In this document: positions 1-12,413 of the stretch, piece after piece
Layout of the letters: every line of letters starts with the position of its first letter
Numbering within the stretch: position 1 is the stretch's first letter
DNA from: Botryosphaeria dothidea
Taxonomy: Eukaryota > Ascomycota > Dothideomycetes > Botryosphaeriales > Botryosphaeriaceae
Reading direction: 5' to 3'
NCBI GenBank assembly: GCA_011503125.2
Contig: WWBZ02000022.1
Location: forward strand, 2,914,001-2,978,000
DNA length: 64,000 nt
The notes under the pieces: generated by a model
What the model saw: the letters and a program-made list of their open reading frames with translations, nothing else
The model's database searches: none
Told to the model about the DNA's origin: nothing
Translations under genes and position numbers: made by a program

Positions 1-163
1 CTTTTTTGGGCATGGTGCACGGGGAAGCGGGTTCCCTGGGTCTGATGGGGGCCAACGCGAGTCATTAGAAGTCGGCCTCTTTCTTCATTTCTCATTACTT
101 TTCGTGTCTGTACATAGAACGCTGATGGGGGTATTGTGTAGTAAAGACAGTACATGAACTAAG

Positions 164-1348
164 TCACGCCCTCGATAGTGTGTGGGTCGCCTCGGGCAGC
201 CGGACCAGCTCCACATCTGATGTTTCCGAGGACACAGACCTGGACTTCTTCGTATGCAGTGCGGGTCCAATTTCGTCTTGGTCTCGCGAAGAATGCCTCC
301 GTCCCGCGATTTCATTCTCCTGATCTCCCGCGCGGATGAATTCGTCCGACTCGAACACGTCGTGCGATGACTGCTTCTTCGACCGCGGCGGCGCGCACTC
401 CTCGATCTGGGAGAACACGCCGTCATCCTTGGAGCCCTTGCTTCTTTTGCTGTTGAAGGTGAAGTTGTCCAGTCGGCGCGAGTGTGGTGTCGAAGTCGAA
501 TAGCCCCGGCCACCGAAAGAGAGGTCCTTGTTCTTGATGACGTTGATCAAGTTGTTCAAAACGGAAAACTCGAGCTTGAGCTTGATGCTGTAAACCGCCG
601 TCTTGTAACACGTCTGGATTTCGTAATGATTCGAGTATTGGACGCCCAGGAGCGTTATGTCGAATGCCAGCACAATCGCGTTGACTGCAACAAGGTGCCA
701 TAGGATCTTTCGTAACGCTTGATTGGACGTTGGCGATGGGCTGAGCAACCTCGCTGTCTCGAAGATGTAGAGAACAGATATTGCAATCTCCTGGGCAGCG
801 AAGACTGCGATTTGGATCTTGTCCCAGACGGTGAAGGCTCCTAGAAAGGGTTCTGGATTCGGCGAGTTGGAACCAAAGGCCAGGACGATTAGTGGAATGG
901 AGAATACGACGCCGTCGAAGATGATCATCCAGAGTATCCATCGGAGCTTCCGTTGGTCTCGAACGACGAGGTGCAATCGCGAGTAAAGTACAACGGACTG
1001 TCCAGTGACCATGGCCGGGAATCCGAGGGCAACCATGCCGGTTGGTATCCACCACAGCGATGCTGCCATGACCCCAAAAAATTTCAAAACGAAGCCCAGG
1101 GCGTGGGGAACGATGCCGACTGTCGCGACGATGAAGCTCCAGAAATACAGGCCGCTGCGCTTTTTGAACGTGGCGAAGATGATGACGAACAGCTGAGGGT
1201 GATTCAGTCAGCAAACCGGATCTCCGTATCCAAAATACAGAGCAACTACCTCAATGACATTATAAAGAGAAATGGCCAGGAAGCCTGCCATGGTCATGAG
1301 GATAGGCACGCCGACGGTGGCAGCGCCAGTGACACCGTCGCTCGCCAT
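164..1348 (-). CDS. Seven-helix integral membrane protein, DUF7703 type
   Basis: Model: exons 1348-1250 and 1192-164 with one 57-nt GTAGTT...CAG intron; 375 residues. Residues 1-270 hold about seven hydrophobic segments and the rest is a Ser/Arg-rich hydrophilic tail, so a multi-pass membrane protein with a cytoplasmic C-terminus is inferred. The junction reads NVIE|LFVIIFATFKKRSGLYFW, which matches the conserved start of the fungal DUF7703 family; an alternative donor 12 nt later breaks the frame. The family has no established biochemical role, and a receptor-like function is speculation. The start at 1348 is the ATG that gives a short N-terminus before helix 1. The family call is confident; the function is unknown. 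Confidence 0.82.
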
Positions 1349-4189
1349 AATGCAAGAGAGGATGTCGAGTCGTGCGGCAGGATAAGGCTGTGGAAGAAAG
1401 ACGACGCCGTTGACCGTTGAGCCGGGCGGCGAGGGCTAATGAGTCAGGCAGGCTCGTCGTCCAAGAGACCAAGACCAGAGCAGGGGTGTTCAAAATTTCA
1501 GGAGACGAACTGGTCGAAGGAATGGGTGATCTGTAGACGGAAGCGTTCCGAGCCCCAGAATGGACTGTGTGCTTGCCGGGGATCATCGTCATGGCAGGCA
1601 GACCCTAGTCCAGCATTTATATTTGTCTGCGCTGCTCAGCTCCCGACCTCTGACAGCAGAGGATCTGGTCCTCTCGCTTCCTGCCTCCCTTCGTTCCTTG
1701 TTTGACTTTGCCCGTTCCCCGCAGGCCGAGGATGGCTAAGCGAGTGGCCCGTTCGTCTCAGGCACACGGTGCCGCCGATCAATCCATCGTGATGTGCATG
1801 TTTCCTCGTGAGTGACGGGATGATCGTAGGATTGGAGGTTTGCTGCAGCCAAAGGTTATCCCTACTTTATCTCAGGTTACGTCGCCCGTCTTGCATAGCG
1901 GACTGCTTGACCACTAAAGGCAGCCGAGGAAATAGGCGGCCCCTCAATTTCCTGCCCCGGCCGCAGTCTGAGCTAAAAGATGGCGCAGAGGCTTGACGTG
2001 GCGTATCGGGGGGTTTTGCGCCACGATCAGCGGCGCAGCGGTCCACGCGGCCAGCTGCAGTGAGGGCCAGTCCTGTCGCCCACTCTCGCCGGATCTGCGT
2101 ATCTGATGCTGAAGAAATCAGCAGATGGATCAGCACCACCGGCACGTTCGCCCAGGCGGGATCGTGGAAAGAGCGGGCCGGAAACAGACGGCGCCTCAAG
2201 TAGCGCAGCGTTAGTGCGGCGCCTTGGTTGCCGTCACATGCGGAGGCCTATCATGCGCGGCCAGGTCCGCCATCGGGCGTATCGAACTCCGGGATCCCTT
2301 AGGTACACGGAGCATGCTCCGGAAGCGTCGTCGAACATACCACCCAATGGCCTGATGGCAGACCGCCACTCTTGAGGCCGTATAGCTCTGTTGTGAGTAT
2401 AGTGAGCTTCTGAGCAAGCCCTGCGCGTGCTGCCACAGAACTGCTGCACAGAGCTGAACCCCCGTCACCTGTCAAAACTCGCACTAGGAGGAATCGGGGC
2501 AGCTGAATGCAGATACGGGTCCGCACTACGGGCCCAGCGCCATGAACCATCGTGCCGAGGAGCCCTTTCCGACGCTAACAATACTTTGGCATCAGGAACC
2601 TTTGGCCAGCCATGCGGGGCCGGATTGGCACACGAGGAACCTGCGTGCGCAAGAGCGGTTGGGCATCAATGCCCGTTTATTCCCGTGGTTTTTCAAAGAG
2701 CGCAGCTCTTGATTCGTCCGCTCTCCACTTTTCCGCTGAAACTGATACCCTACTTAGTTTGTGCCTTGCAGAAAAAAGTACGTTAATGTAAGCCTCGACC
2801 TGCACAGCACCAAATGCGAGAGTTCACATTGGGCCTTTTCTTCTGCTATTCGCCTCCTCCCACCTCTGGGCACGAAGATGCGATCACCACATGGAGGATT
2901 CACCTGCTAGTAATACTTGGCATGGATTTTCGTGCTGTCCTCAGGCCGTTCACACACGTCTGCCAAGAGAGCTTCACCTGTCCCGTGTCCCCCTTCAGCA
3001 TACACATGATGATTTGACGCGAGACTGGCTGCGCTTTGCTCATACTCGTCAAGCCATTCTCCTTTGTCACAGATCTCTGCTAACATGCAGCAAACGGATC
3101 CGACACGGCAGCCGCTTCACGCTTATGAGACGATCCCGCTCGTGTCTTCCTGCAACGGGCAGCTCGAAGACCTTACTTGGGAGATTCGCCACTTAAACTT
3201 TCTCGAAGTACTTCAGGAGCTTCGGCTCCCGGTTCCCGTTCCTTCTTAGCTCCGTTGCATGTAGTGCTTAGCGTCAGCAAGCTCCCGGTTCCCGTCAGGA
3301 GCCTGCTTCCGCGGAGAAGGGGGACACGGACCTTGAGTTCGAAAAGTTATTCCGATAACCAGCCTTGCGCGGCTGCCCGTAGCAAGTAAGTTTGGGCCCA
3401 AGCCACCGTCGGTCCCGCTTGGCATCTGCGAATGGAAGGTGAGGTCAGTAAGCTGGCTGTGAGACCACTCTGGCCCGATGTCATATATTCCAGATTAGAC
3501 GTCAAGCGAGTTGCAGAAACAGATTAGGTGCATGGGCCTTCTCCTTTCATTGCAAACTGTGACCAGGGACTGAAGCAGATCGACCGCAGGAAGCCAGATG
3601 CATCATACGCCACCAAGATGAAAATCAGGCCAGGGCGTTGAAGGAGGTGCTGCAGCTGCCCGACCAAGTCTAAGAAGGACAAACCACCGAAAGGATCTGT
3701 ATCTTAGGCGCAGCGGAGGCTGACGTGTCAATTGAGACCAAGCCTGAGTAGATTCAGCGACCCCGGTTATGCCTGAGGAGCTGCAGCACATCATTCAGAC
3801 TTTGTCTTTTTGACCAGGTTGCATACGCTACTACTTCGGCGAGACTTGCCATTTGCAGCATTACCAGAAGAAGATAGCGAGATGTAGCTGAACATGATGA
3901 GTGCAGCTGGCTGCAACGAGTAGGGGCTGACAGTACGATGGAAGGAAACAGCATCTTGTTATCGTGGGACTTTTCGTCAAGAAGAGCCATCGCATGTTGG
4001 GGTAGACTGAGAACTGACAAGTGTTCTGAATTTGGTCTCTGCGGGTCCGCACTCTCCACGTCTATTGAATAGCACTGACTGTTGACAAGGACGGCTTCTA
4101 TGCCTCCTTCCACAAGTCTATCCGTATTCTCCTTCTCTTATTCATAGATCCACAATGTTACCCACATGGGAGTGAGTAACCGCAGCCTC
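1349..4189. other. Gene-poor stretch, no gene recognised
   Basis: About 2.8 kb with only short open frames on both strands, none with a recognisable domain or a believable exon chain. A 15-bp direct repeat lies at 3225-3239 and 3281-3295. The minus-strand open frame at 3754-4113 (119 codons) has hydrophobic stretches but matches nothing I know. The stretch lies 3' of the decayed transporter and may be more of the same degenerate DNA. Confidence 0.5.
3225..3295. repeat. Pair of 15-bp direct repeats
   Basis: GCTCCCGGTTCCCGT occurs at 3225-3239 and again at 3281-3295, 56 bp apart. It is short and could be chance in GC-rich DNA. Confidence 0.6.
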
Positions 4190-5565
4190 AGGATCCTCTA
4201 CCAAGCCCGTCTTCCTCATTTCCGCAGCATGCTCTGACATCTGCGCTTGAGTTCAGCGAACTTTTCCTCCGCATCCCACACCCGAGGGATTTCAGCGGTA
4301 AGAAGCAGATCCATCTCCTCCAGCATCCTCTGGTTGCTCTCAGGTCAAACGCCCATACCATCGGGGTCGTAATAATTTTGCAGGCACCGAAGATGTACAG
4401 TTTCCTCTCTCCGATTGCGTTGAACATGGCCGGACACAGCAGAGTCAGCCAGTCGTTTCCAATACTCCAGCTGATGATATCCCACGCATTTCGTTTCGCT
4501 CAGATCTCGAGGGGAAATATTTCAGCCGGAAAAAGCCTGCGAGCCGCGTCAATAGCGCCTGTGCGGCTGAAGGATTTGGAGCTTACCATGGGACGGTCAG
4601 CCACGTTGCACCGAATACCGAAGTGAAGATGAATACGAAGGATGCAGCCCCAGCGCCGTAGGATTCAGCGGCGGAGGTGTTTTCAGCCGCCCTCGCGTCG
4701 AGACCTCTCCGTGCCATGCCACCCGCCAAAAAATATCGCAATACTCTAGCTGACAGAATCACAGTACAGCGTCCATCGGCAACGGATGCGGTTCAAGGTG
4801 AAGACGCAAACGAGCTTGGAGAACATAGAGAAGAGGTTGTCCAAACCACTTGTCCACTGACTCTTAGTGGCATCGAAGCCAGCGATGCGGAAGATGGCTT
4901 GGGCGTAGATGGTAACACCCGCGATACCTACCCATTCCTGCATGATCTAGGGCCAGATGTCTGGCTGCATACTTCTTCCAGTATATAGCGTGCCTGAGCC
5001 GATCCCGAAAAGCATGTGGAGTTAGGAAATGTGCTTCGATGACTCCTTTAGCTTCGCGATCGCCTTGATGTCCTCGAACTCGAGATCGGTCCTGTGTGCA
5101 TCCTCCTCGATGCTACCACACAGCCTTCCCAGTATGTATCGGTTTTCTTCTTCACGACCGACGCGGACGAGCCATCACAGAGACTCAGGGAAGGACCATA
5201 TGAATGCCAGGAGGAGTAGGAGAGGATGATTTAGAATACGATCAGGAATCTCCAACGGGAAGTAGATGCGCCGCCGTCGATGTAAGAAAGACAACCATCA
5301 CACCTCCGCTCCCTTGTTCGCTCTGATGGAATTCGTTGCTGATTTCACGCTTCCAACCAGTACGCTACCACGACGCCGAAAGCACTGAGAATGAACTTAA
5401 TGGCAACAAGTTTCCCCCGAGAAGTGTGCTCCACAGCCTCCACAGCCTTCATAGCTCACATATGAACGATGACATTCAATACTCCGATAACCCCCGTACT
5501 ATTGCCGGCCTGCATTGCAGATCGTGAGTTGGTCGCCTGTCCGTCGTACATACCGTCCCGTAACC
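4190..5565 (-). pseudogene. Decayed MFS sugar (hexose/lactose-permease-like) transporter
   Basis: Read on the minus strand in shifting frames, this is a fungal sugar transporter. Recognisable pieces in order are GKLVAIKFILSAFGVVVAYW, DGGAS-type loop remnants, FPESLWWLVRVGREEE (the central PESPRWL motif), IFRIAGFDATKSQW, RRWTLY, YPTEIFPLEIRAKGNAWG (the PxExxPxxxRxxG motif) and MFNAIGERKLYIFGACKII near the end. In-frame stops occur, for example just after LNVIVHM and after VVAYWLEA, and several frame changes are needed, so no intact product is possible. The first roughly 100-150 residues of a normal 500-residue transporter are absent, and the remnant abuts the next pseudogene. Family identity is clear; the sugar is not. 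Confidence 0.8.
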
Positions 5566-5583
5566 CATATCCTCCAAACTAAG

Positions 5584-6572
5584 TCAAGCTGCGCTATCGA
5601 ATGATTTAAGCCTGTCATCGATATCCCATAGATTGAAAGAATCGACTGTGGGATACGACTTGTCCTTATGCCTGTTGATGTCCAATATGAACATGACGTT
5701 GCTCCGTTGAAACGTACCTCCGTTACCGTCTTCCTTCCCATACTGATGGCAGCTACGGCTGATATACTTCAGGGCATACTTGCAATAATCCTCCTGGATG
5801 CGCCACTCACGGCCGCCCCAGTGGACCTGGATGGCCGTCTTTATGTATGTAGAATACATGTCGTCGTGCATCTGCATCTGCACCTTCTCCTCCGTTCCGG
5901 GCATCAGCAATTTGCCGGCGCTTGCCCTGCAGAATGCAGCGATGGGGTGCGCGCTGATATTCCTAATGGCGGGTACTCCGGCGGTGTAGCATTTTTGAAA
6001 CCACGGGCCGTCGAGCGCTGTCCTCGCTGGACCTCGGAGAGGCGCCCACGGCACGCCAGGAATGAAGGGATACCTCTTTCCGTCGCTGAGCAACTAGGAT
6101 TCTCCGTATATCTCGTATCGTGAGCCGTCGGGCATTTCGACATGGCCCGATACATCTTCGGCTTCGCGACCGCCGCACACGCCGATAATAATTCTCAGAA
6201 GGTTGTCCGGGAACTTTAACAGAGGCTCCTTCGTAAATACGGTCTCGGCGCGGGACGAGGTGTTTTGGGTGCTACTACTAGAGGCTGCCACAGTCAACCA
6301 CCCATACGGCTGGTAGGATTCGGCGGTATGCTTGGCGTGTAGTGGAAAGGTGGTTAGGCCGTCGAATCGTTGTAGACTTCGACGTGGTCGATGAGATTGT
6401 GTATGCGATTGAAGAATTGATTGAGAACATCTTCCGCAACGTGCCCCGGGATAGGTTTAAAGTAAGGGCCGTCCATGCCGCACGATACGATAGCATTTGT
6501 GGTGGCGTTGACCGGACTGTGAATCCAGAGGAGGATGGCGGTAAATACGGTGAATACGCCGCCAGCCCGCAT
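5584..6572 (-). pseudogene. Decayed gene for a secreted protein
   Basis: Reading from 6572, the product starts with a signal-peptide-like sequence (about 23 residues, MRAGGVFTVFTAILLWIHSP then cleavage near VNA). It continues through a region with Cys residues (IVSCGMDG, GVCGGREAEDV), and ends near 5584 after EDYCKYALKYISRSC. Two lesions break it: a one-base frameshift near 6355, after EVYNDSTA, and an in-frame TAG near 6093 after RYEIYGES. Neither sits in a sequence that could be spliced out. If intact it would encode roughly 325 residues. I do not recognise a named family; the secretion signal and paired cysteines suggest an extracellular protein. Both it and the transporter on its 3' side have decayed, which suggests the pair lost selection together. 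Confidence 0.65.
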
Positions 6573-8478
6573 TTCGGTTGTGGTGCTCTTTGGAATTGCT
6601 CTGTGGAGTGACGTCTTGAGAATTTTTTTGTGTACGATATTTGGAAAACGAGTACACGGCTGGGACCTTTCTTATAGCCTTGCTACCCCGACGTCATTTA
6701 TTGGCGGCCGCAAAGTTGTCCCATGGTCGACCGCGCGTTCGCAGCAAAGGAAACGGAGCTGCAGGGCATCCGGTCTGGTAAATATTTTTTTGACTTTAAC
6801 CATGTATAGCCATGGTACGGAAAAAGTAAAGTAAAGGGAGGTTTTTGGGGTGGAGGAAGAAAGTTGATGAGCAATGAGCTCTAAGTTGGAGCGGGGTTTT
6901 CCCCCAGGTATTGCCACGTAGGCCCACGGAAAAGGCGATAAGTCTAGTAAGAATGAACCGTGACGCTGCTCAATCATGTTCCCAGTACTACGTATCGAGT
7001 ACTTTTGCCAGGGGTCCTGGGTTCCTTGGGGGGACGAGTGCAAAGTCGGCACCGGTACCGGACCAGACTTTTTTCGCGATTGGAAATAAGCCAATAGGAA
7101 GGACATCTAGTTCGCAACGAGAGTCATAAATCTCGACATCACGCGCGGTGAGCGAGCAGCAGCAACGCTCCATAAAAAAAGTCGGCCCTCGAATATCAGG
7201 TATCCCAAAAAATCTCACTGTTCAATGAGGGCATTCGTCCTGACTATGCCCGTTTGGTACCTTGCATGAGCGTCCGGGTTTGCCCGTTTAGGGAGACTGT
7301 GACGAGGGTGCTTTGTATTTAATTGTGGGGTCCCATGGGGCAAGGGAGCGCTTCGCGGGGCTGCCACTGCGCGATTCGAGGTGTGTGTCCGCCGATCTGT
7401 CCCGGGTATCGTGTCTTGCTTTCTTTGCTAGGCGATATGTTGTTCGGGATCCTCGAAAACTCTCTTCAGGGTCCATACTTGGCTTTTGTCAGCAAAGCTG
7501 AAATTCCTTGGTTGCGTGCAACTCAATTATTTGATGTGAGAGATCTAGCAACAGCAGCAAAGCCCGACCGGAGAATTTACAATCAAGATCCATAGTGGGT
7601 ATACAGAGTACGTCCTACGCGTAATCCATGCCCGTTCTTTTTCAGGCTCGACTCACGCGCTCGCCAGGAAATCCCTCACCGCCGAGCAGCAAAAAGAACG
7701 CGTCTTCATCCTCCACGTGTTGCAAGAAGAAGCAATTCTGCACATGTGACGCTCTTTGACAACATGAGCCTCTGCCAAGTGGCTTCCTGAACGACCGTGG
7801 CGAAAGCCCTGCCGTCGAGTCATGCCTCAATCCGGCTGCAGTACAATCAGCCGCACTATTCCTACCAATGCACGCGTTTGCCCATACACCCAACGAGCCC
7901 TCCAATTTCCATGCGATGGATAAAAACCACTAGATGAGATGTCTCATTGTGGGTTCACAGGTCAGAGGTCTGCGTGTTTCTAGCGCTACTGGGGTGGTTT
8001 GTTTACTCGTCTTCGTGTGGTCACAAACCCTGCAATCTTCGATTGATGTATTGGCGATCAGTTTGCGGCGGAGATACGCCGGCAGCACCACTGTGGAGAT
8101 GGTGGGGTAATACCATGCTGTGCCTCTTTTAGGATCAAGGATCCAATCTCACGTCATCCTTATCTTGTTTGCGTTGTTTCTACTGGCTTTTCCCATTCTT
8201 CTTTACTTCTTTTGCAGATCTGAAATTTCGCATGATCCGCAACATCTGACTCTCCTTCCCCAATCCCTGCTTGGCCTGCATCTTCACGGCGCACAACGTG
8301 GATACTCGAATCCTGCAGTTGCCTGAAGCGTATTTTGCATTGTGGCGCAGTGTGGCAGAGGTCATGCACGGTGACAACGATGCACCTCCCTGTCACCTAC
8401 GCATATGAAGGAAACGTCGACCCGCTAAAAAGTTACTTCTGGAGTTCCACACCTTTGCAAGGCCATTGAGCAACCACC
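6573..8478. other. Intergenic stretch, nothing recognised
   Basis: About 1.9 kb upstream of the P450 on one side and of the secreted-protein pseudogene on the other. Open frames such as 6672-7106 (-) and 7642-7905 (-) show no known domain and no supporting splice structure. I see no RNA gene or repeat here. Confidence 0.45.
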
Positions 8479-10096
8479 ATGTTCCCAACACCCGGTTGGG
8501 ACGGGCTCCCTCTGCCGCACACCGGCACCGACTTCGCGTGGCTCCTCGCCTCCCTCTGCATCGCCTACGTGAGCAGCCCCACCCTCCAACGCATCTCGCA
8601 AGGCTGACCGCCGCCGTCCAGGCCCTCGCAACCCTCGTCTACAACGCCCACTTGCACCCGCTCGCCGCCTACCCCGGCCCGCTCGCCGCCCGCAGCACCA
8701 ACCTCGCCTACTGGCTCGTCACCATCCGCGGCGACCTCCTGCCCTGGATCCAGCGCATCCACGCGCGGCACGGCCGCGTCGTGCGCCTCGGCCCCAACAC
8801 GCTCAGCTACATCGACGCCGACGCGTGGCGCGACATCTACGGGCACCGCGTCGGCGGCCGCCGGTACAACCCCAAGGACGCGCTCGTCTACCAGCCCGAC
8901 CTCAACGGCCGCCACGCCTTCTCCGACCGCGCGCTGCGGGAGCAGCAGGGCCTGATCGTGCGGTTTGTCGACCACCTGGTGGCGAGCGTGCGGCGGCATG
9001 CGGGCGAGAGGGTCGATGCGGTGAAGCTGCTCACGTGCACGACGTTTGATATCATGGGTGATTTGACGTTTGGCGAGCCGCTGGGGTTGTTGGAAAGGGA
9101 GGAGTACTCGCCGTGGGTGGCGGCCATGTTTAGCTGGATGAAGGCGGGGGATTTGTCGAGGATCGTGCTGGAGTATCCGGTGCTGGGGTTCCTGGCGAAG
9201 TATCTGACGCCGGAGTCGCTGCTCGAGCAGCAGCGGATGCATTTTCAGTACTCGGCGGACCGTGTGGATAGGCGGATTGAGCGCGGAAGCGATCAGCCGG
9301 ACATCTGGAACTTGGTGCTTCGGCAGCCGGAGGGGAAGCGCTTGGACAGGGGAGATATGCATGCTAATGGGTCAGTTTTCATGATTGCGGGGACGGAAAC
9401 TACGGCTACGCTGCTGAGCGGCCTGCTGTACCTCTTGTGCAAGAATCCGGACAAGATGGAAATGCTCTGTGAGGAGATCCGGGGAAATTTCAAGACTGAC
9501 GAGGAGTTCACGATCGAGAGTCTGCAGCGGTTGAAGTACATGTCTGCGTGCCTTGAAGAAGCGCTTCGCTTCTATCCACCGCTGCCTATTGGCCCGCCGC
9601 GCGAGGTCCATCCCGATGGTAGCATTATCTGTGGAAAGTGGGTACCCGGCAAGGTACGTATCCTCAAGGCTCCGCATCGTGTGCTTTCTGACAGGGTGGT
9701 CTGCTGATAACGATGGAGTAGACTCGTCTCTCGGTTGCGCAGTATGCGGCCTACCATTCACCAGAAAACTTTAAAGACCCCGACTCATTCATCCCGGAGC
9801 GTTGGTTTCCAGGCACGGGATATGACTCTGACAAGAAAGATGCATTCCAGCCATTCTCATTCGGACCACGCAACTGCCTAGGCAAAAAGTGAGCTCCCCC
9901 CAATGGTCCAGCAAGAACCGCGCTAACATGTTGTATCTGCAGTCTTGCATATCACGAGATGCGGATGATACTCGCCAAATTGGTGTGGAACTTTGATTTC
10001 GAGCTCTGCCCGGAAAGTGAAGGATGGATTCGTCAGAAGATCTGGACACTGTGGTCGAAACCTCCACTGTGGTTGAAGGCAACCCCACTTCGATAG
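8479..10096 (+). CDS. Cytochrome P450 monooxygenase (CYP65-like)
   Basis: Exons 8479-8568, 8622-9653, 9722-9888 and 9943-10096 (introns 53, 68 and 54 nt) give 480 residues, all in phase. It is a microsomal haem-thiolate monooxygenase. A hydrophobic N-terminal anchor is followed by a proline hinge (AAYPGPLAA). The I-helix oxygen motif AGTETT starts near residue 286, the ExxR motif (EALR) is at 343-346, PERW follows, and the haem loop [10 protein letters not shown] at 419-428 has the ligand Cys426. The overall pattern resembles the isotrichodermin C-15 hydroxylase/CYP65 group, common in fungal secondary metabolism and detoxification, but the substrate cannot be read from sequence. All key residues are present. 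Its 3' end converges with a SAT4-type gene, and an SDR lies 2.3 kb further on. Confidence 0.93.
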
Positions 10097-10275
10097 AAAG
10101 CTGGAGGCAGGGCTTTCGAACCTGATCAGTAGAATACTAACTTAGTGTAATACGAAACGATACTGGGTATTTCATAGACGAGCATTCACCGAACAGAATA
10201 CTCCATCGACTTCTTCCGCTCAAACCGACCCTCATCACTCGTGACCAAGACCTCTGTCTCCTTCAAGATATGCCT

Positions 10276-11433
10276 CTAACTATCTCCGTCAGACTGTTGC
10301 TCATGATCCTGCCTCTCAGTCCTAAGATTCGCAGCACACTGGAACCTGTTCATCTTCAAGTCCTCGTTTCTGTTCAAGGACCGGAACCGTCGGTTAAAGG
10401 ACTTTGATCCAGAAGCGCCGTAGCTGCCGCCCCGAGACGATGATAGGAAGGGGAGGTGGCGAAGCAGAGGCCGTAGCGCTGCCGGAGAGCCGGCGACGAT
10501 GCCCGTTCCTTCCTCGACGAGGGGCCAGACGGCTATCTGCGCGACACCCCAGAGGTATTCAACGGGGTCGTTGTAGAGGACTAGGTATCTGAGACGGATG
10601 ATCGTGGCGGTGCTGGCACTGTTGTTTTGGAATCACTTTGTCAGTATACGTTTTGAAATAAGATTCATGTGTGAGAGGTGGGCTTCTGCTTACAATGCAC
10701 CGAGAGCGAGCACGAAAGCGACGGAAACTTTGACGCGGCGCTTCAACTGGACGTCGTGGAGCATAACTGCGGGGAGGATGGCCAGCATCCAGTCGGTAAT
10801 GATGCAGACGGCCGAGTAGAAGTAACCGACGTTCGCGTTGGTCGTCGCTGGTCCGCACTTGCCGGGCACCGCACCCCATGCGGCTGGGAGCGGACGACAC
10901 CAGCTTATGATTACAATATCGATGGCGATGGAGGACAGTACTGTGATGGTCATGATGCCATATAGAATGTATTTGAAGATTTTCTTGGTAGCAATGCGAA
11001 GGAGTGCCACGCAGATGCTCCCTTTGATGGGTATTGTCGTTAGACAATAGATGATCTGAGCATACGTGTACCACTAGGAGAGTTCAGCCTGGATTTCCGT
11101 AGAATTTGGCAAACCTGGATTACCTTGCGCCCCTGAACCATATAATAGTCATTGAGGGTTTCCGCACGGGTTCCCGCGCCATTGTAGATACTCGTAATGA
11201 TGAAGGAGCAGGTGATGGAGAAGCATATCTGATGCCTAGTCAGTCTCTTGAAGGCTTCAGGTTGATTGAATCATACTCACCAAGCCGATTCCCATAAGCC
11301 AGTCGTCCAGATCCACTGCTTTGATGCTCCACCGCACAAGGAACCTGAGGATTACAGTGAGCCATGACAGTACAAGCAGAATGATCGTGACAACGAGGAG
11401 CGAAAGCCCCGGTCCTGTGGGATTGACAGTCAT
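10276..11433 (-). CDS. SAT4/rhodopsin-type integral membrane protein (copy A)
   Basis: Exons 11433-11281, 11228-11124, 11073-10694 and 10618-10276 give 326 residues. It has seven predicted helices in the usual order for the fungal 'rhodopsin domain' (SAT4/PTH11-like) family, with hallmarks DLDDWLMGIGL after helix 2, WYTYAQIIYCLTTIPIKGS, CRPLPAAW, DWMLAILPAVMLHDVQL and FASTATIIRLRYL. There is no retinal-binding lysine evidence and the name is by family only; relatives are plasma-membrane proteins of uncertain function. The ATG at 11433 is the first one in frame. The 3' end is uncertain: the simple reading stops at 10276, but a last intron ending near 10274 would add a tail resembling ILKETEVLVTSDE and stop at 10186. 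Confidence 0.85.
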
Positions 11434-12413
11434 TGAACTTTTTTCCAGTTTCAGCAACAATATCTTGGAGAAAGATTGGGCATGCTCAAGATCAAATACG
11501 CTGTGCTCATCATTGGACGCGAGGTTTAAGCCCCAAGGCCACCAGCTACCCGTTGGCGCGGTCTCAGTGCAACCAATGAACCGGTTTAATGCACTTGGGA
11601 TACCGCGGCTGCAATTGGCACAAGGTTACAGCGGCGAGACAGCGACGGACCAAATGGCGGGAGAATGAGCAGTGAAAATTAGGGGCACGAGTCGAAGAAT
11701 CTCCAGGCATCTTCTGGACCGAAGCTGGGCCTAAGTCCGAGCCTTTCTCGGCATCGCAGCAGATTCTCGCAAGCGATTCTGGGCGAAGTAAGGCGTCTTT
11801 CCACAAACGTTGTTTTTGTCGAGAATGGGGAAATCTTCGGCATGATCGATAGGTCGTGGGGTTGTCAGAAGACCTAAAGAGGTGCACGGAAAAGGATTGA
11901 AGAAGATGATGAGCAGACTTAAAAGGCGATGGTGGTAAGAGAATGGAACAGCTAACGTATGTGCCTGAATCAGCAACGTCGAATCACATACTTTCTCGAG
12001 CGGCCGCGCCGTTAAAACCATGGCCAGGACAAGCGGCCGAGAACAGGGATAGGCGGCGCGAAGAAACCCGGGGTTTCCCGCCCGCGCGGGATCACCCTCC
12101 CCCGCTTCATCAGCCCTCCTACCATTCCGTCCTTTGCGAGTCATGACAAAGGTGATCTCAGGCCTGATTCTTCGCCTGAAAAGCGGCACGGCGGCCTCGC
12201 TGGGCATTATGCTGTCGCGAGACAAAACGATAGTCCTTGTTGCTCCCCACACGTGCCCCACTTGGACGGAGCCCCGTACAAATTTGCGGATTGTATTTGT
12301 GCCTTTGTTGCCTGGGACTCGTGGAAGCCTTTATACTGTCTCGGGACGTGGTACCTACCATTCTAGATCTCCTACGCAATTCCAAGTATTGTCGAAGATT
12401 AAATCCAGCAATC
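11434..12413. promoter_or_regulatory. Divergent promoter region of SAT4 copy A and the SDR
   Basis: A 980-bp spacer between two divergent start codons. It holds two adjacent perfect inverted repeats, GAAACCC-G-GGGTTTC at 12063-12077 and CCCGCGCGGG at 12081-12090. CGG/CCG palindromes of this kind are the usual targets of fungal Zn2Cys6 regulators, so a shared operator is possible, but that is inference. The minus-strand open frame at 11731-12261 looks accidental. Confidence 0.4.

Noticed and set aside
3754..4113. 119-codon minus-strand open frame as a transcription-factor remnant
   Set aside because: Hydrophobic and Leu-rich, but no motif firm enough to assign a family.
11731..12261. 176-codon minus-strand open frame between SAT4 copy A and the SDR
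   Set aside because: No domain, mixed composition, overlaps the palindrome region and likely promoters.
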